DNA of 64,000 nt. It comes from Adineta steineri. Taxonomy: Eukaryota; Rotifera; Eurotatoria; Adinetida; Adinetidae. The DNA lies in contig CAJNOI010000035.1 in assembly GCA_905250115.1 (NCBI GenBank), positions 394,765 through 458,764 on the forward strand, in the 5' to 3' direction. The position numbers and the translations under genes are program-made. Shown here piece by piece: positions 1 through 10,299 of this stretch (positions within the stretch are counted from its first letter, which is position 1; each line of letters opens with the position of its first letter). The notes beneath the pieces were generated by a model. That model ran no database searches, was not told the DNA's origin, and saw only the letters and a program-made list of their open reading frames with translations.

Positions 1-2412
1 AACACCTAGATTTTTTTTTAAAATAATGAATCAGATGGTAATATCAATTTAAACTTACGTCGACAAGCTGTTAAGAACAGTTTAATTAATGAATGTCCAA
101 TTTGTTGAACAAAACTTTTTATAAAACCTGGCGGAGGATCAGTCCATCCAAGATCGACTTCACTCAAATATTTTATATGCATTATTGTATTAATTTCAAT
201 AGGCATATTAACACTTGAATAAATAAGAGCTAATTCTTCTTGTTCATCTTTTGATAAATTTAATATTCGTCGTTTTTCTTCTCCAATATCAAATGGTAAA
301 CCAATTACTGATAAAAATCCATTCTGAGTTAAACCACATGTACGCCATAGATCAATAGAACGAAGATTTGAACAACGAGCAAATAATAATTTAAGTATAC
401 CAATAGGATCATTTAAATTTTGACAACTACCTTAAAAATAAAAATAAATTATATATAAACGAAAGTTCAAAAAAACATTTTACCTAAATTAATATTTTCT
501 AAATATTTTTTATTATTATCAATAAATGGTAATAAAGTTCTATAATCAATTTTTGTTCTATAAACATTTAATATTCGTATATGATTGAGGTATTTTAATG
601 GTATAAAATCGAGATTATTTAATGAAAAACAATTTTCTAGATTTAATACTTCAATATTTGGACAATAATTAACAATTATTTTAATATATTGTCCAGTTAA
701 ATATTGACAACAGGCTAGATTAAGCTGAACAAGATTATTCGAACAAATATTTAATAATTGATTAAATGATGAACATTGTATTGATTTAGTCCATGCTAAT
801 GAAAGATAACGTGTTTGAATACAATGATATCGAAAAAAATTTTCAATGGAATAATTTGTTATACCATTCCAATAGGGTTGTAAATTAAGTGATTGAAATT
901 GTAATGAATCAAGACATTGACGATGTAATAAATGACATGTTGATGATAAACGAACTAATGAACGTAAATCAAGATAAGAACAAATTATAAATAAAATATC
1001 AAATGGAAGTTTGGTTAAATTAGCTGAATAATTCTTTTCGTCAGATTCATTTTCCTGAATTATCTAAAATAGAAAAACTCTATTGTCAAAATCAAATAAT
1101 AAATATAACTAACTGTTGTAGAAGATGGAATATGTTGAGTATCTTCAATTACGATTGAATTCGTTGGCGAAATTTTTCCAGATAAAATAACTGTATCAAT
1201 TTCTGAATAATAATTAGCAGTACTATGATCGAATTCCAGACGAATTAATCGTGTTGGAAATGTAAATTTATCTTTTAATGGAATTTTAACTATACGTGGT
1301 AAACGAGCAGCAGGTGGGTTCGTATGATGTGTATGAAATTTTGATTTTTGTCTATTATCAGTATTTAAACGTAAGGATGGAACAATAGAATCTGTATTGA
1401 TATGATCTGGAAATAAATCATCGATTGTTTGACGACCTAAAATTCAAAAATGTCTACTATAAATAATCAATTAATTGAAGAACTCTACGACTGTCGCAGA
1501 TAAAAACTTCTGAAGGATCAATAATATCCTTGATAAATTTTACAATGATTATAAAATACGAACTCTTGATTTAGAAAGAGAGGAGTTTATAACTATAATA
1601 ATGTAATATATCATTGATGAGATAGAAAACAAATTTCTTCACATTAATTTGAGAACTAGTGTGAAATTACCGTGTTCTTGTATGTATAGTTAATCAACAG
1701 ACAGAATCTAACATATATAGTTTCAATCGATATTTTAATAACATTTAACAAAAATTTCAAGCACAGTAGGCGTATTCATTTCAGCAGAAAAATTACAAAG
1801 TTATCGATATCGAATCAATTTAGAAATGATCTTACCATTTTCAATAAAAATTTCTTCATTATCACATAATATAATACTAAATGGTTGAGGAAAAGACCAT
1901 ATACGATGCCATGTAACATTTCCATATTCATCTTCTTTTCCAACATAAACAACTTCAAGTGTACCTGGATTATATGTTTCATAAATATTTAAACTAATAC
2001 ATTCATAAACAAAATCTTTATATTCAATATCAATAAAATCTCGACTAGTAAAATTATTTTCCCAACGTATAAAATTTTTTATTGTTTCTTTATACGACGG
2101 CATATTAATCCACCATGGACCATATGTACGAAAAACTAATGCATGGGTTGAATCACCATATAATGGATAGATTTCAGCATGTGAACATATATTTGATACA
2201 ACATAACTATCACTACGATTTGATCCATATTGTGATGAAAAATCACGTATAGCTATTGGAGTTTGTTCTGTTAATGTATTGTTATTTGTTGATAAAATTT
2301 CTGATTGAATGCTATCATCATTTGTACATATATTTTCATTGGTATCGTTTAAATTTAATAAATTTACTAATTGATTACGTAATAAATATAATCCAGTACA
2401 TGTTAATATCAT
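1..2412 (-). CDS. FBXL4: FBXL4, F-box/LRR protein (partial, runs off left edge)
   Basis: Exons read on the minus strand: 2412-1836, 1436-1114, 1063-484, 430-59, then 5 to beyond the edge. The N-terminal part carries the discoidin-like domain typical of FBXL4 (DFSSQYGSNRSDSYVVSN, then VFRTYGPWWINMP), continuing in exon 2 with FPTRLIRLEFDHSTANYYSE. Exon 3 begins with the F-box (LPFDILFIICSYLDLRSLV), followed by leucine-rich repeats (YLSLAWTKSIQCSSFNQLL, LVQLNLACCQYLTG). In animals FBXL4 is a mitochondrial outer-membrane substrate receptor of an SCF ubiquitin ligase that restrains BNIP3/NIX-driven mitophagy. The ATG at 2412 is the only in-frame start of the first exon. The first intron (1437-1835) is longer than usual here. 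The C-terminal repeats lie outside the window. Identification is confident because domain order and several long motifs agree with the family; exon limits are manual. Confidence 0.9.
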
Positions 2413-2786
2413 GATGTCCTATGATGTGAATGTATATATATATATATATTATTTACAAAGACAAGAAATCTAAATTTAACCTTCAGTAAATTAAACTTGT
2501 CCTTCGTTAGGTTGTTAATATATTTTTTTCTGCCTCTTCCTCTCTCGATGTGTCATATGAAATAGATGAGCAATCTGTCTGATGTACATATTATTCATAT
2601 ACATATTATGAGAAAAGAAAAAAAATAAGAAATTGCGGGGACACTAATGTCTCATTACTACTATTCGAAATTATAAATGAAAATGAAAAGAAAGAAAAAA
2701 TCATTCATGTGTTTCCTTACATATACTAAGGTATAAAAGGACCGTTGTATAGACATTGAAAGATACTAGTTTAAATTATCTTCATC
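2413..2786. promoter_or_regulatory. Divergent promoter between FBXL4 and the proline-rich gene, with TATA box
   Basis: This 374-bp gap separates two head-to-head start codons. On the + strand a good TATA box (TATAAAAGG) begins at 2732, 55 nt before the ATG at 2787, which fits initiation near 2762. An (AT)n run at about 2433-2450 lies close to the FBXL4 start. No comparable TATA box is seen on the minus side. The promoter role is inferred from position and motif. Confidence 0.5.
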
Positions 2787-5005
2787 ATGGCAACAAAAAA
2801 ATCTAATGATGAAAGTTTTGTTGAAAGAGATGAGGTTCTCTTTCCAGATGAAGATCTTGTCGATGTCGAACCACTTTATAAGAATTTTGCTACTATACAA
2901 AATGAATTAAATAATGTAAGTTATAATTTAATTTATTCGAATAAAAACTAGAATAATATTACGTATTTCTTTTTTATTATTTTTAGTCGACTCATAATCG
3001 TAGTCATTCAAGCGATAATCGATATCGTGCTGTTCGTACTCAAATCGAATCATCATTATTACGTCATTCACAATCTGATGATCAACTTAGTATAAATTCG
3101 GAATATTCATCAAGTTCATTTACTATTCCTATAAGTATTCAATCGAAGAAGATCGATGGACATATATTTAATTTATCACAAATTGTTCAAGATATCGGTT
3201 ATAAAAAATCGACACCGATTACAAGTTCTACATTAGATCCAAATACAAAAAATGTTAGTGCATTATTGAATATAGTCTTAAAAGCAGGTGGTGCTCATGG
3301 ACCACTTGTGAATGTTTGGCGTTCACGTATAACTGATGAATATTTTCAAAGATGGTATCTTGAAAAATATTATCAACGTTCTGCATCATTGCCTCGATAT
3401 AATACAAATGAGAAAATGACACAAAATACACGAGCTCGTGATGATTATAAATCAAATACCTATATGAATAATTTTCGATTACCACCAACAACAACAACAA
3501 ATCAAGTGAATAATCAAAATCATTATGAAAGTGAAGTACAAAAAATCTATGGATACGATGATGCAGATGTAACTACAGCTAGTATAGCATCAAGTCATTC
3601 ATCATCGAATGATACAATATCTCATACGAAAGAACAAAGATCATCATCAATAACATCAATTCTTAAAAAATCTAGTAATAGTAATAATACTCCTACTACT
3701 GGTCAAACTCCACCAATAAAACATCATGTTACTATTCGTGAACGTCATTCATCTTTTGAATCTGATCAATCAATATCATCACAACAATTGAATACTGATG
3801 ATATGAATCTGTTATCTGAGAGTCGACAATATCAGAAGAGTCAAACAGATAGTCAAGAATTTGAGAATATTCCATCACCATATGATCATTTTGAAAAAAC
3901 AACTCCAATAGATTATTCACAAATTCAACAAACGAATTATGATATACGTAGTGAATTAAATACTAATAGTAATCCTATTCTATCAGAATATCAACAAGTT
4001 TTACAAACTCATCCTGATGTACATCATGATCCAAATCCAGAAATAATTTCAAAACCAAATCCGACACATCAAGTAACATATGAACAAAATATTTCACTTC
4101 GATATCTTGTTCCACCAACACCTCCACCACCAGGACCATTAATTATTCGAGGTAGAAATTGTTTTTATATTCAAAAAGAAATTTTATTTATTTTTTTTTT
4201 TGATTTATCTAGAAATTCTTCCGCCACGTATACCAACACCACCACCATTCATAGTTAAAGTTCCAGAAACAATTCCTCAAACTCCTCCACCACTTATTCT
4301 TCGAGAAGCTCCACCACCACCACCTCCTCATCAAGAAACAACATTTGTAACTAAAATGCTACCGCCTGAACTTCCACCAGCACGATGTGTGGTATATGAG
4401 CATGCTCCACCAGTATGATAAACTTTTATTCTATAATTTAATATTTATTAATTCCTACTCTTTAGTTACCTCCAAAACCTCAATCAATTATTATTGAAAA
4501 ATGGTTACCTTATAAACCAGCACCTCCACGAGAAGTTATAGTCGAACGTATAACTGAAAAACCAGTTCTAACAGAATTTGAACCAGGTGCTATTACTTAT
4601 GAACGACAACGTCGTCATTCAGCTGAATTTCATACTGATTCATCACGGCTAGAAATACCAATTAATATGTCAAGACAAAAATCTGTTGATCATCTAGCTA
4701 GAGAACAAATGGCTCAACAACCATCAGGAACATTTGATGAATTAGTATGGACAACCCATCAACAAATCTTAGCTATGCAACAACGAGGTAGAGAACAAGT
4801 ACAAGCAAGTCAACAATGGGCAGCTAATCAATGGCAACAACATCAAAATATGTTTATGCAATATCCAACTCATTTAACAACACCAACTTTAGTTGTTTGC
4901 CATCCTCCTGTTACTACAAATGCACCAACGGCATATATACAAACAGAAGAATATCGAGAACAACGAGTATTTTATAATCCAAAAATAATTTATCCTTTTC
5001 ATTAA
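2787..5005 (+). CDS. Unknown proline-rich protein, four exons
   Basis: Exons 2787-2915, 2987-4151, 4213-4412 and 4466-5005 join in frame to 677 residues. I do not recognise the family. The N-terminus is acidic (VLFPDEDLVDVEPLYKNF). The middle is Ser/Thr/Gln-rich and probably disordered. A block around 3290-3420 is better ordered (GGAHGPLVNVWRSRITDEYF, then RWYLEKYYQR). Exons 3 and 4 hold proline runs (TPPPPGPLIIR, EAPPPPPPHQETT) alternating with beta-like segments such as IIIEKWLPYKPAPPREVIVE, a pattern resembling cytoskeletal or cortical proteins. The C-terminus is Gln-rich (WAANQWQQHQNMFMQYPTH). There is no signal peptide or membrane segment. A TATA box lies 55 nt upstream. The gene model is solid; the function is open. 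Confidence 0.72.
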
Positions 5006-5352
5006 TTTAGATTTTAAATATACATGCATGTTTTACTTTTTTTGTACAAAAAAAATTTTTCTAATTTAATATTAAACTCTATTATTTTTATAATAAACTT
5101 AAATATGAGAAATAATTTAGTCATGACAAGAAAATAATTTAAATTACTTACGATTCATATATAATGGCTTATTTGACAATTCTAAATTCTAATACAGATA
5201 TATAGTCATCTGTTCAGACTCATACCTTTTTTCCCTATTCGTTGATATTTCCACCAATCAGAAAAATATTATTTATTTATACATTCGCATGTGCTTTCGT
5301 TAATCATATGCGAAATAAGTAAATAAATGATATTAACAAAATTTCTCAAGAA
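5006..5352. other. Intergenic spacer before GLOD4
   Basis: AT-rich spacer of about 350 bp between same-strand genes. No convincing promoter motif or RNA gene seen. It ends in TTTCTCAAG two bases before the proposed GLOD4 ATG, a possible splice acceptor. Confidence 0.4.
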
Positions 5353-6491
5353 ATGTTTTCTTCCAACAGTATAACATATCTATTTATTAGTCTGTGTTAA
5401 GTTTTAAACTTTATGTATTTATCTAGGTAAAAAATACATCTATAACTATTAGAGGAATCTCATTTGGTGTTCCACAACAATCTCCATGTACAGATCGACG
5501 TTTTCTTCATTATACATTAAAAATAACAGATCGTTTAGAAACAAAAAAATTCTTCTGTGATATATTAGGTATGAATATTCTTCGTCATGAAGAAATGGAT
5601 TCAGGTTGTTCGGCGCAATGTAATGGTAATTTTGAATCTCCATGGTCAAAAACAGTCGCTAGTTATGGTGATGAACATTCATATTTTGCTTTCGAATTAA
5701 ATTATAATTATGATGTGCAAGGTTATAAATATGGAAATGATTTCGCATCGATTACAATTCATAATCGACAAGCTGTTATTAATGCACAGAAATATTTTGA
5801 TCAATCCAAAATTATCTCAGATAAACAATCATTAATAATTAGTTCACCTGATGGTCATCGTTTTATTTTAGTTGATAAAGATGTGGGAAAAAATGAAGAT
5901 CCTGTCAAATGTCTTTCATTAAATGTATTCAATTTAGATAAATCTATTGAATATTATACAAAATTATTGAATATGAATATCGTTAAGGATTCATCGGATG
6001 AAAAACGTGTTAAACTTAGTTATGATGTTAAAGATAAATCGAAATCACAGTATGATTTTCGTCTTGATCAACAATGTCAACTTGAATTAATTGAAATTAA
6101 GAAAGAAATTGATCGAGGAACTGGTTATGGAAGAAAAGCTTTTAGTTGTCCAGTTAAAGATATTGATACTATAGAAAATTTAATTGAAAAAGAAGGTTAT
6201 AAAATACTTATTCCAAAAATGAAATTAGGTGGTTTATTAGATTTTAATAAGAATACCGTTATTATTTTATCCGATCCTGATGGACATGAAGTAAGATTAT
6301 TTATTCTTATTTTGAAAAAAAAAACAATCTTTATTTAGGTATGTTTTGTTGGTGAAGAAAATTATTCCAAGACATGTGAAATCGATAGTGATGCTAAAAA
6401 TAAGTTTAATAAAAATTTAAAAAATCCTTCGAAAAATCCAGAGAAGTATGAAATAGGTGAAGATAAATCTACAAAGCACGAAGATAAATAA
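5353..6491 (+). CDS. GLOD4: Glyoxalase domain-containing protein 4 (GLOD4)
   Basis: Proposed exons 5353-5393, 5453-6290 and 6339-6491 give 343 residues. Two VOC (glyoxalase-fold) modules are clear. The first contains RRFLHYTLKITDRLETKKFF, LGMNILRHEEMDSGC and ELNYNYDVQGYKYGNDF. The second contains CLSLNVFNLDKSIEYYTKLL, GYGRKAFSCPVKDIDT and ILSDPDGHEVCFVGEE. These match GLOD4 along its length. The human protein is mitochondrial or cytosolic and its reaction is unsettled, so no substrate is claimed. The first exon is the weak point: the frame is open upstream of 5571 only as far as a stop at 5424, and homology needs residues before 5571. An ATG at 5353 with a 59-nt GT-AG intron (5394-5452) closes the frame and fits local intron size. 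An acceptor at 5426 with a missed first exon is the alternative. Confidence 0.85.
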
Positions 6492-6605
6492 TCAATTCTT
6501 TTCAATTATTTTTAATCTAGCAATATATATACATATTTTATTCTATTAACATATTAATTTACTAACACATCAATGATATTTTATAGTATTTTGATTTATT
6601 TCTAG

Positions 6606-7334
6606 ATGGAACAAAATTCTATTTTAGAATTAGAAAATGAACTTAATAATATTGATGTTGATAGTATTAAATTAGATGCTATTATACAATTGAAAACATG
6701 GCAAAAGAAAATGTATTCGTTAATAAATAAAACTTATACAAATCGTATGCATGAAATAGATTCAATTGCATCGAATTTAACAAATGAAGTAAAAGAAAAA
6801 CAAAATCAATTTGAAAATTGTCATATTGATGATGAAAAAAGCGTTTTACAATTAAAAAATGATATTGATTTATTAAAATCGAAGATTAATATTATTGAAT
6901 CTGTTCCGGATAATTTTGAACAACGTATTGAACAAACGATTCGTATTGTACATAATAATGAAAATGATGATGAAGAATTCGTCGAAGATGATGATGAACC
7001 AGTTATTGTTGAATTTGATAGACATGAAGTACGAGCTGGAAATCAAATTGTTGTAATGGCAGCTGCACCGGTGACCAAAGAAGAAGGACGAGTATCAAAA
7101 GTGTTTAATTCACAACCAGTTCAACATGCACTTGCTGTTGGTTTAGCAAAAACTTTGGCTAATATGGGTACAGTTGCAGCAACTAGTACTGCAACTGTTG
7201 CTGCTACAACAATGGCAAAAACAGCTTTAATAGCTACAGCATGCGGTATAGGTACAGTAGCTTATACAGCTGGAAGAATTGCAATGGGAACAACAAGAAG
7301 AGTTTGGTCATTCGTTGTTACATCCGAAGAATAA
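6606..7334 (+). CDS. Unknown coiled-coil protein with hydrophobic Ala/Thr-rich tail
   Basis: A single exon of 242 residues, starting 114 bp after the GLOD4 stop. I do not recognise it. Residues 1-120 are charged and heptad-like (LELENELNNIDVDSIKLD, VLQLKNDIDLLKSKINIIE), suggesting a coiled coil. An acidic stretch follows (NENDDEEFVEDDDEPVIVEF). The last about 70 residues form a low-charge Ala/Thr/Gly segment (TMAKTALIATACGIGTVAYT), long enough for one or two membrane-inserting helices. The ATG immediately follows TTTCTAG, a splice-acceptor-like sequence with no room for a 5' UTR. This suggests a trans-spliced or cis-spliced leader. The stop codon overlaps an AATAAA. The location between GLOD4 and MTX2 on the same strand may reflect an operon. 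Confidence 0.7.
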   Translation: MEQNSILELENELNNIDVDSIKLDAIIQLKTWQKKMYSLINKTYTNRMHEIDSIASNLTNEVKEKQNQFENCHIDDEKSVLQLKNDIDLLKSKINIIESVPDNFEQRIEQTIRIVHNNENDDEEFVEDDDEPVIVEFDRHEVRAGNQIVVMAAAPVTKEEGRVSKVFNSQPVQHALAVGLAKTLANMGTVAATSTATVAATTMAKTALIATACGIGTVAYTAGRIAMGTTRRVWSFVVTSEE

Positions 7335-7488
7335 AACATTGACAGTATTCTTTTATGTATATTTTGTATGATTAATTTTTTTTTGCGAACAGATCTTTCG
7401 ATATAAATATATATATAATAATTCTAGAGGATTGCTATTTTGCATGTATCATTTCTTTGATTGGTTTTTCTTTTTTTTGTAGATTTTT

Positions 7489-8733
7489 ATGGCTGAAACA
7501 AGTGAACATATTCATCCAATTCTTGATATAAATACAAAGAATGTTAATATCGAAATAGCAGGTAGTCATTTTATTTAATAAGTGTGATAAAAGTTTAGGC
7601 ATATTTTTCTAAAAAAAGTATTAATGATAGTATATAATATGGTCGACGATGTATGTATTTTAATGTCTAAATTATTCTAGCTCGTGAACCATGGCCAACC
7701 AATGCATGTCTTTATGTCCCACTGAAAGAACAAATGGTTATTTGGGCACCAAATTGTTTAGCTACATTATGTCTATTACGTAAAGTACGTGTTCCATCTT
7801 TACATATTGAACATGTTCGTAATGCTGCTGAAATGTCAAATTATGGTAAAAATATCGATATAAGTTATTGTTTAATCGTTAAATTATTTGTTATAGGTAT
7901 TCCACCAGTATTAACATTGAATAATCGTGTATTTAGTGAATTTGATGAAATAGCTAATTTAATTGAACTTAAAGTAAATCTTTCTTTGAAAATTATTCTT
8001 TATTTTTTTGTTATCAATTCATAGGGATTACTTCCGTTAGATAATGGAGAAAACTCAATGGCAGATAGTTATTCAATATTATGTACTGAAACACTTGGAA
8101 CTCTAATGGTTTATATCATAATATGGGATTTTCTTTGTAAATTTATTTGTTTTTTTTTAGAAATATTTTTTGTTGTGTGAAAAAGCTGGAACGGTTAGTT
8201 TAAATAGAATTGTTAACATATTATTCCATTGTATTATATTATTCTTAGACTGTATATCAATCATTTATATCTGTTTATCCTTGGCCTCTTGGTTTAATTC
8301 TTTATTTAATCTATCGAAAACATACAATTAAAATTTTAAAAGTAAAAGAAATTTGGTCTTTAACATATGAACAAGTATAATAACTTATTTATGAGAATAA
8401 ATAATTTCAAAAAATTTTATTTTTAGGCTGTAATGAAATTTGAAACAACTGTTAAAGCTCTTTCGGATAAAATCCAACAAAATAATTCAACATATCTATT
8501 TGGTGATAAGTATGTATTGATATAACGATCTATATCATATGTAATTCCATTATTTATTTTCAAGTTTTACAAAAGCTGATGCTCATCTTTATGGTCATTT
8601 ATATTCTATTCTTCATACAAAAATTACTGAACATGAAGATATACGAAATATACTTCTTACATTAAAACCATTAGTTGATTATGTGAATAATATCGAAAGG
8701 GATGTACATGGATTATCTCTTTTAGTCTCATAA
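7489..8733 (+). CDS. MTX2: Metaxin-2
   Basis: Eight exons (7489-7561, 7681-7845, 7897-7973, 8025-8108, 8161-8193, 8249-8374, 8427-8509, 8565-8733) encode 269 residues, close to the 263 of human MTX2. Matching blocks are AREPWPTNACLYVPLKEQM near the N-terminus (family pattern AAEPWPENATLYQ), GIPPVLTLNNRVFSEFDEI, SVYPWPLGLILYLIYRK and the C-terminal GST-like helix FTKADAHLYGHLYSILHTKI. Metaxins are outer mitochondrial membrane components that work with SAM50 in beta-barrel insertion and with MICOS. As in vertebrate MTX2, no strong C-terminal membrane anchor is seen. TTTTTTTGTAG ends 6 nt before the ATG. AATAAA occurs at about 8843. The neighbour 155 bp upstream is the coiled-coil gene on the same strand. 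Confidence 0.93.
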
Positions 8734-9163
8734 TATTGTTTTTCTTTTGTTTCCTTTTCTTGAATACAGACTAGACTCATTTTTGTTTAATATATATGAT
8801 CCTATTTAGTCATAAACATTTGTTTTGCATAGAATATAGTTTAATAAACTTTATTTTTGTTTAAAATGGTATTAAACTATCTTTATTTTCGTGGATGATA
8901 ATAAAAAATGGGCATACAATTGTTCACTAGTGACATCTGAAAATATTATTTCTATTGGTTGAAATGTTTATTAGCTATGCATCCAATCAATAATAAGATA
9001 AACAATGTAAATAAATAAAAATATAGCTGGCATCGTCGAGAAGAAGAAAAATATCGATTAAATCTAATTTTCTTCTCGTTCTTATTCCGTTCAAAATCGA
9101 TTCATTTATTTTCTTTTTTTCCACTAAAGACATACTCTTATCTATTCAATAAAAATAAAAACA
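8734..9163. other. Intergenic: MTX2 3' end to clathrin light chain
   Basis: Contains the MTX2 polyadenylation signal (AATAAA about 8843) and AT-rich upstream sequence of the clathrin light chain gene. Nothing else recognised. Confidence 0.4.
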
Positions 9164-9882
9164 ATGGCATTCGACGATCCATTTAACACTAGCAATGTAT
9201 CCATCAATGATGATACTCCCAATAGTTTCGATAATTTCAATGATGAAGATCCAGCTGCTGAATTTCTAGAACGAGAACAACGAGAATTAGGTGATATAAC
9301 AGGTAACAATGGTATTAATGCATTTGAAGATCCATTCAATACAGATAGTGTATCATTAACAAACGGTATCTATCATCATATATTTTTCTATTTTAATATA
9401 AATTATTGTTTGTATTAGGTGCACATTCACCAGCTATCAATACAAATGGTAGTATTTCACCAAATCCATCTAGTCAAAATGGTGATCAATATCAAGCATT
9501 ATCACAATTGAACGAACCGGAAACAATTTTAAAATGGCGAGAAGAATTTTCTACACGTATTAATAAAAAAGATACAGAAGAAGAAGTTAAGCGTAAAGAA
9601 ATGCGTGAACAAGCTAAAAAAGAATTAGATGATTTTTATAAACAACGTGTCGAACAAATGGAACGTGTTAAAGGAGAAAATCGTTTAAATAATCGTACAT
9701 TAGAAGATGATCTTTTTAGTAATGGTAATAATTCGACATCCAATGGAAAAATAAATGATTGGGATAAAATAACAAGTTTATGCGAATTTAATCCAAAAAA
9801 TAATCGTTCACAAAAAGATTTAACACGTTATAGAAGTGTTTTACTTCAATTGAAACAACAACAACAAACAAGTGCAAAATAA
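9164..9882 (+). CDS. CLTA/CLTB: Clathrin light chain
   Basis: Two exons (9164-9365, 9419-9882) encode 221 residues. The N-terminal conserved block DEDPAAEFLEREQRELGDI is the clathrin light chain signature, the acidic segment that controls clathrin assembly and binds Hip1-type proteins. A central heptad region (ILKWREEFSTRINKKDTEEE, then KRKEMREQAKKELDDFYKQR) is the heavy-chain-binding helix. The C-terminal NDWDKITSLCEFNPKNNRSQ, then DLTRYRSVLLQLKQQ, matches the conserved end. The protein regulates clathrin coats at the plasma membrane and trans-Golgi. Vertebrates have two paralogues (CLTA, CLTB); here one invertebrate-type gene is seen, so the exact symbol is not resolvable. The first exon encodes two similar DPFNT motifs (residues about 5-10 and 55-60). 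Confidence 0.95.
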
Positions 9883-10299
9883 ATTTTCAATTTTAAATAA
9901 AAATAATCTATGATCATTTTTTAACTTCCTTGATCTATACACATATAATCTTGATTTTATGCATGTATAATCGTCGTTGTCTGTATTTGATATTATTTTT
10001 TTTCTTCATTCCATTAGAACTACCAAAATCGCGGACACGTCGTATCTGATCTATTTATTATCTCGCATTGTTTATTTTCAATGTGTATTCATATATAAAT
10101 TTTTTTGTATGATCTGATTTTTTTCTCTCTTCACCTCTAGTTGCTCTTGGATACTTTTTTCTGTTGTTCGTTATTATATTGTTGTTTGTTATTAAACCAC
10201 CATTTCCCAACTCGATGTTTAACATTTTTTGTCTTTTTTCTTTGCTTCGCGATATACAACATAAAATTATTTATTCAATCTTTTAGATATTTTATCCTA
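9883..10299. other. Intergenic, TACO1 upstream region
   Basis: AT-rich with long T runs. Contains AAATAAAAATAA shortly after the clathrin stop as a possible polyadenylation signal and ends with CTTTTAG 14 nt before the TACO1 ATG. The frame is open upstream of the ATG from 10141, but that stretch is hydrophobic, lies beyond the acceptor, and is not taken as coding. Confidence 0.4.

Noticed and set aside
5571..5573. ATG at 5571 as GLOD4 start
   Set aside because: Conserved first strand and helix of the VOC domain lie upstream in the same frame, so the start must be further 5'.
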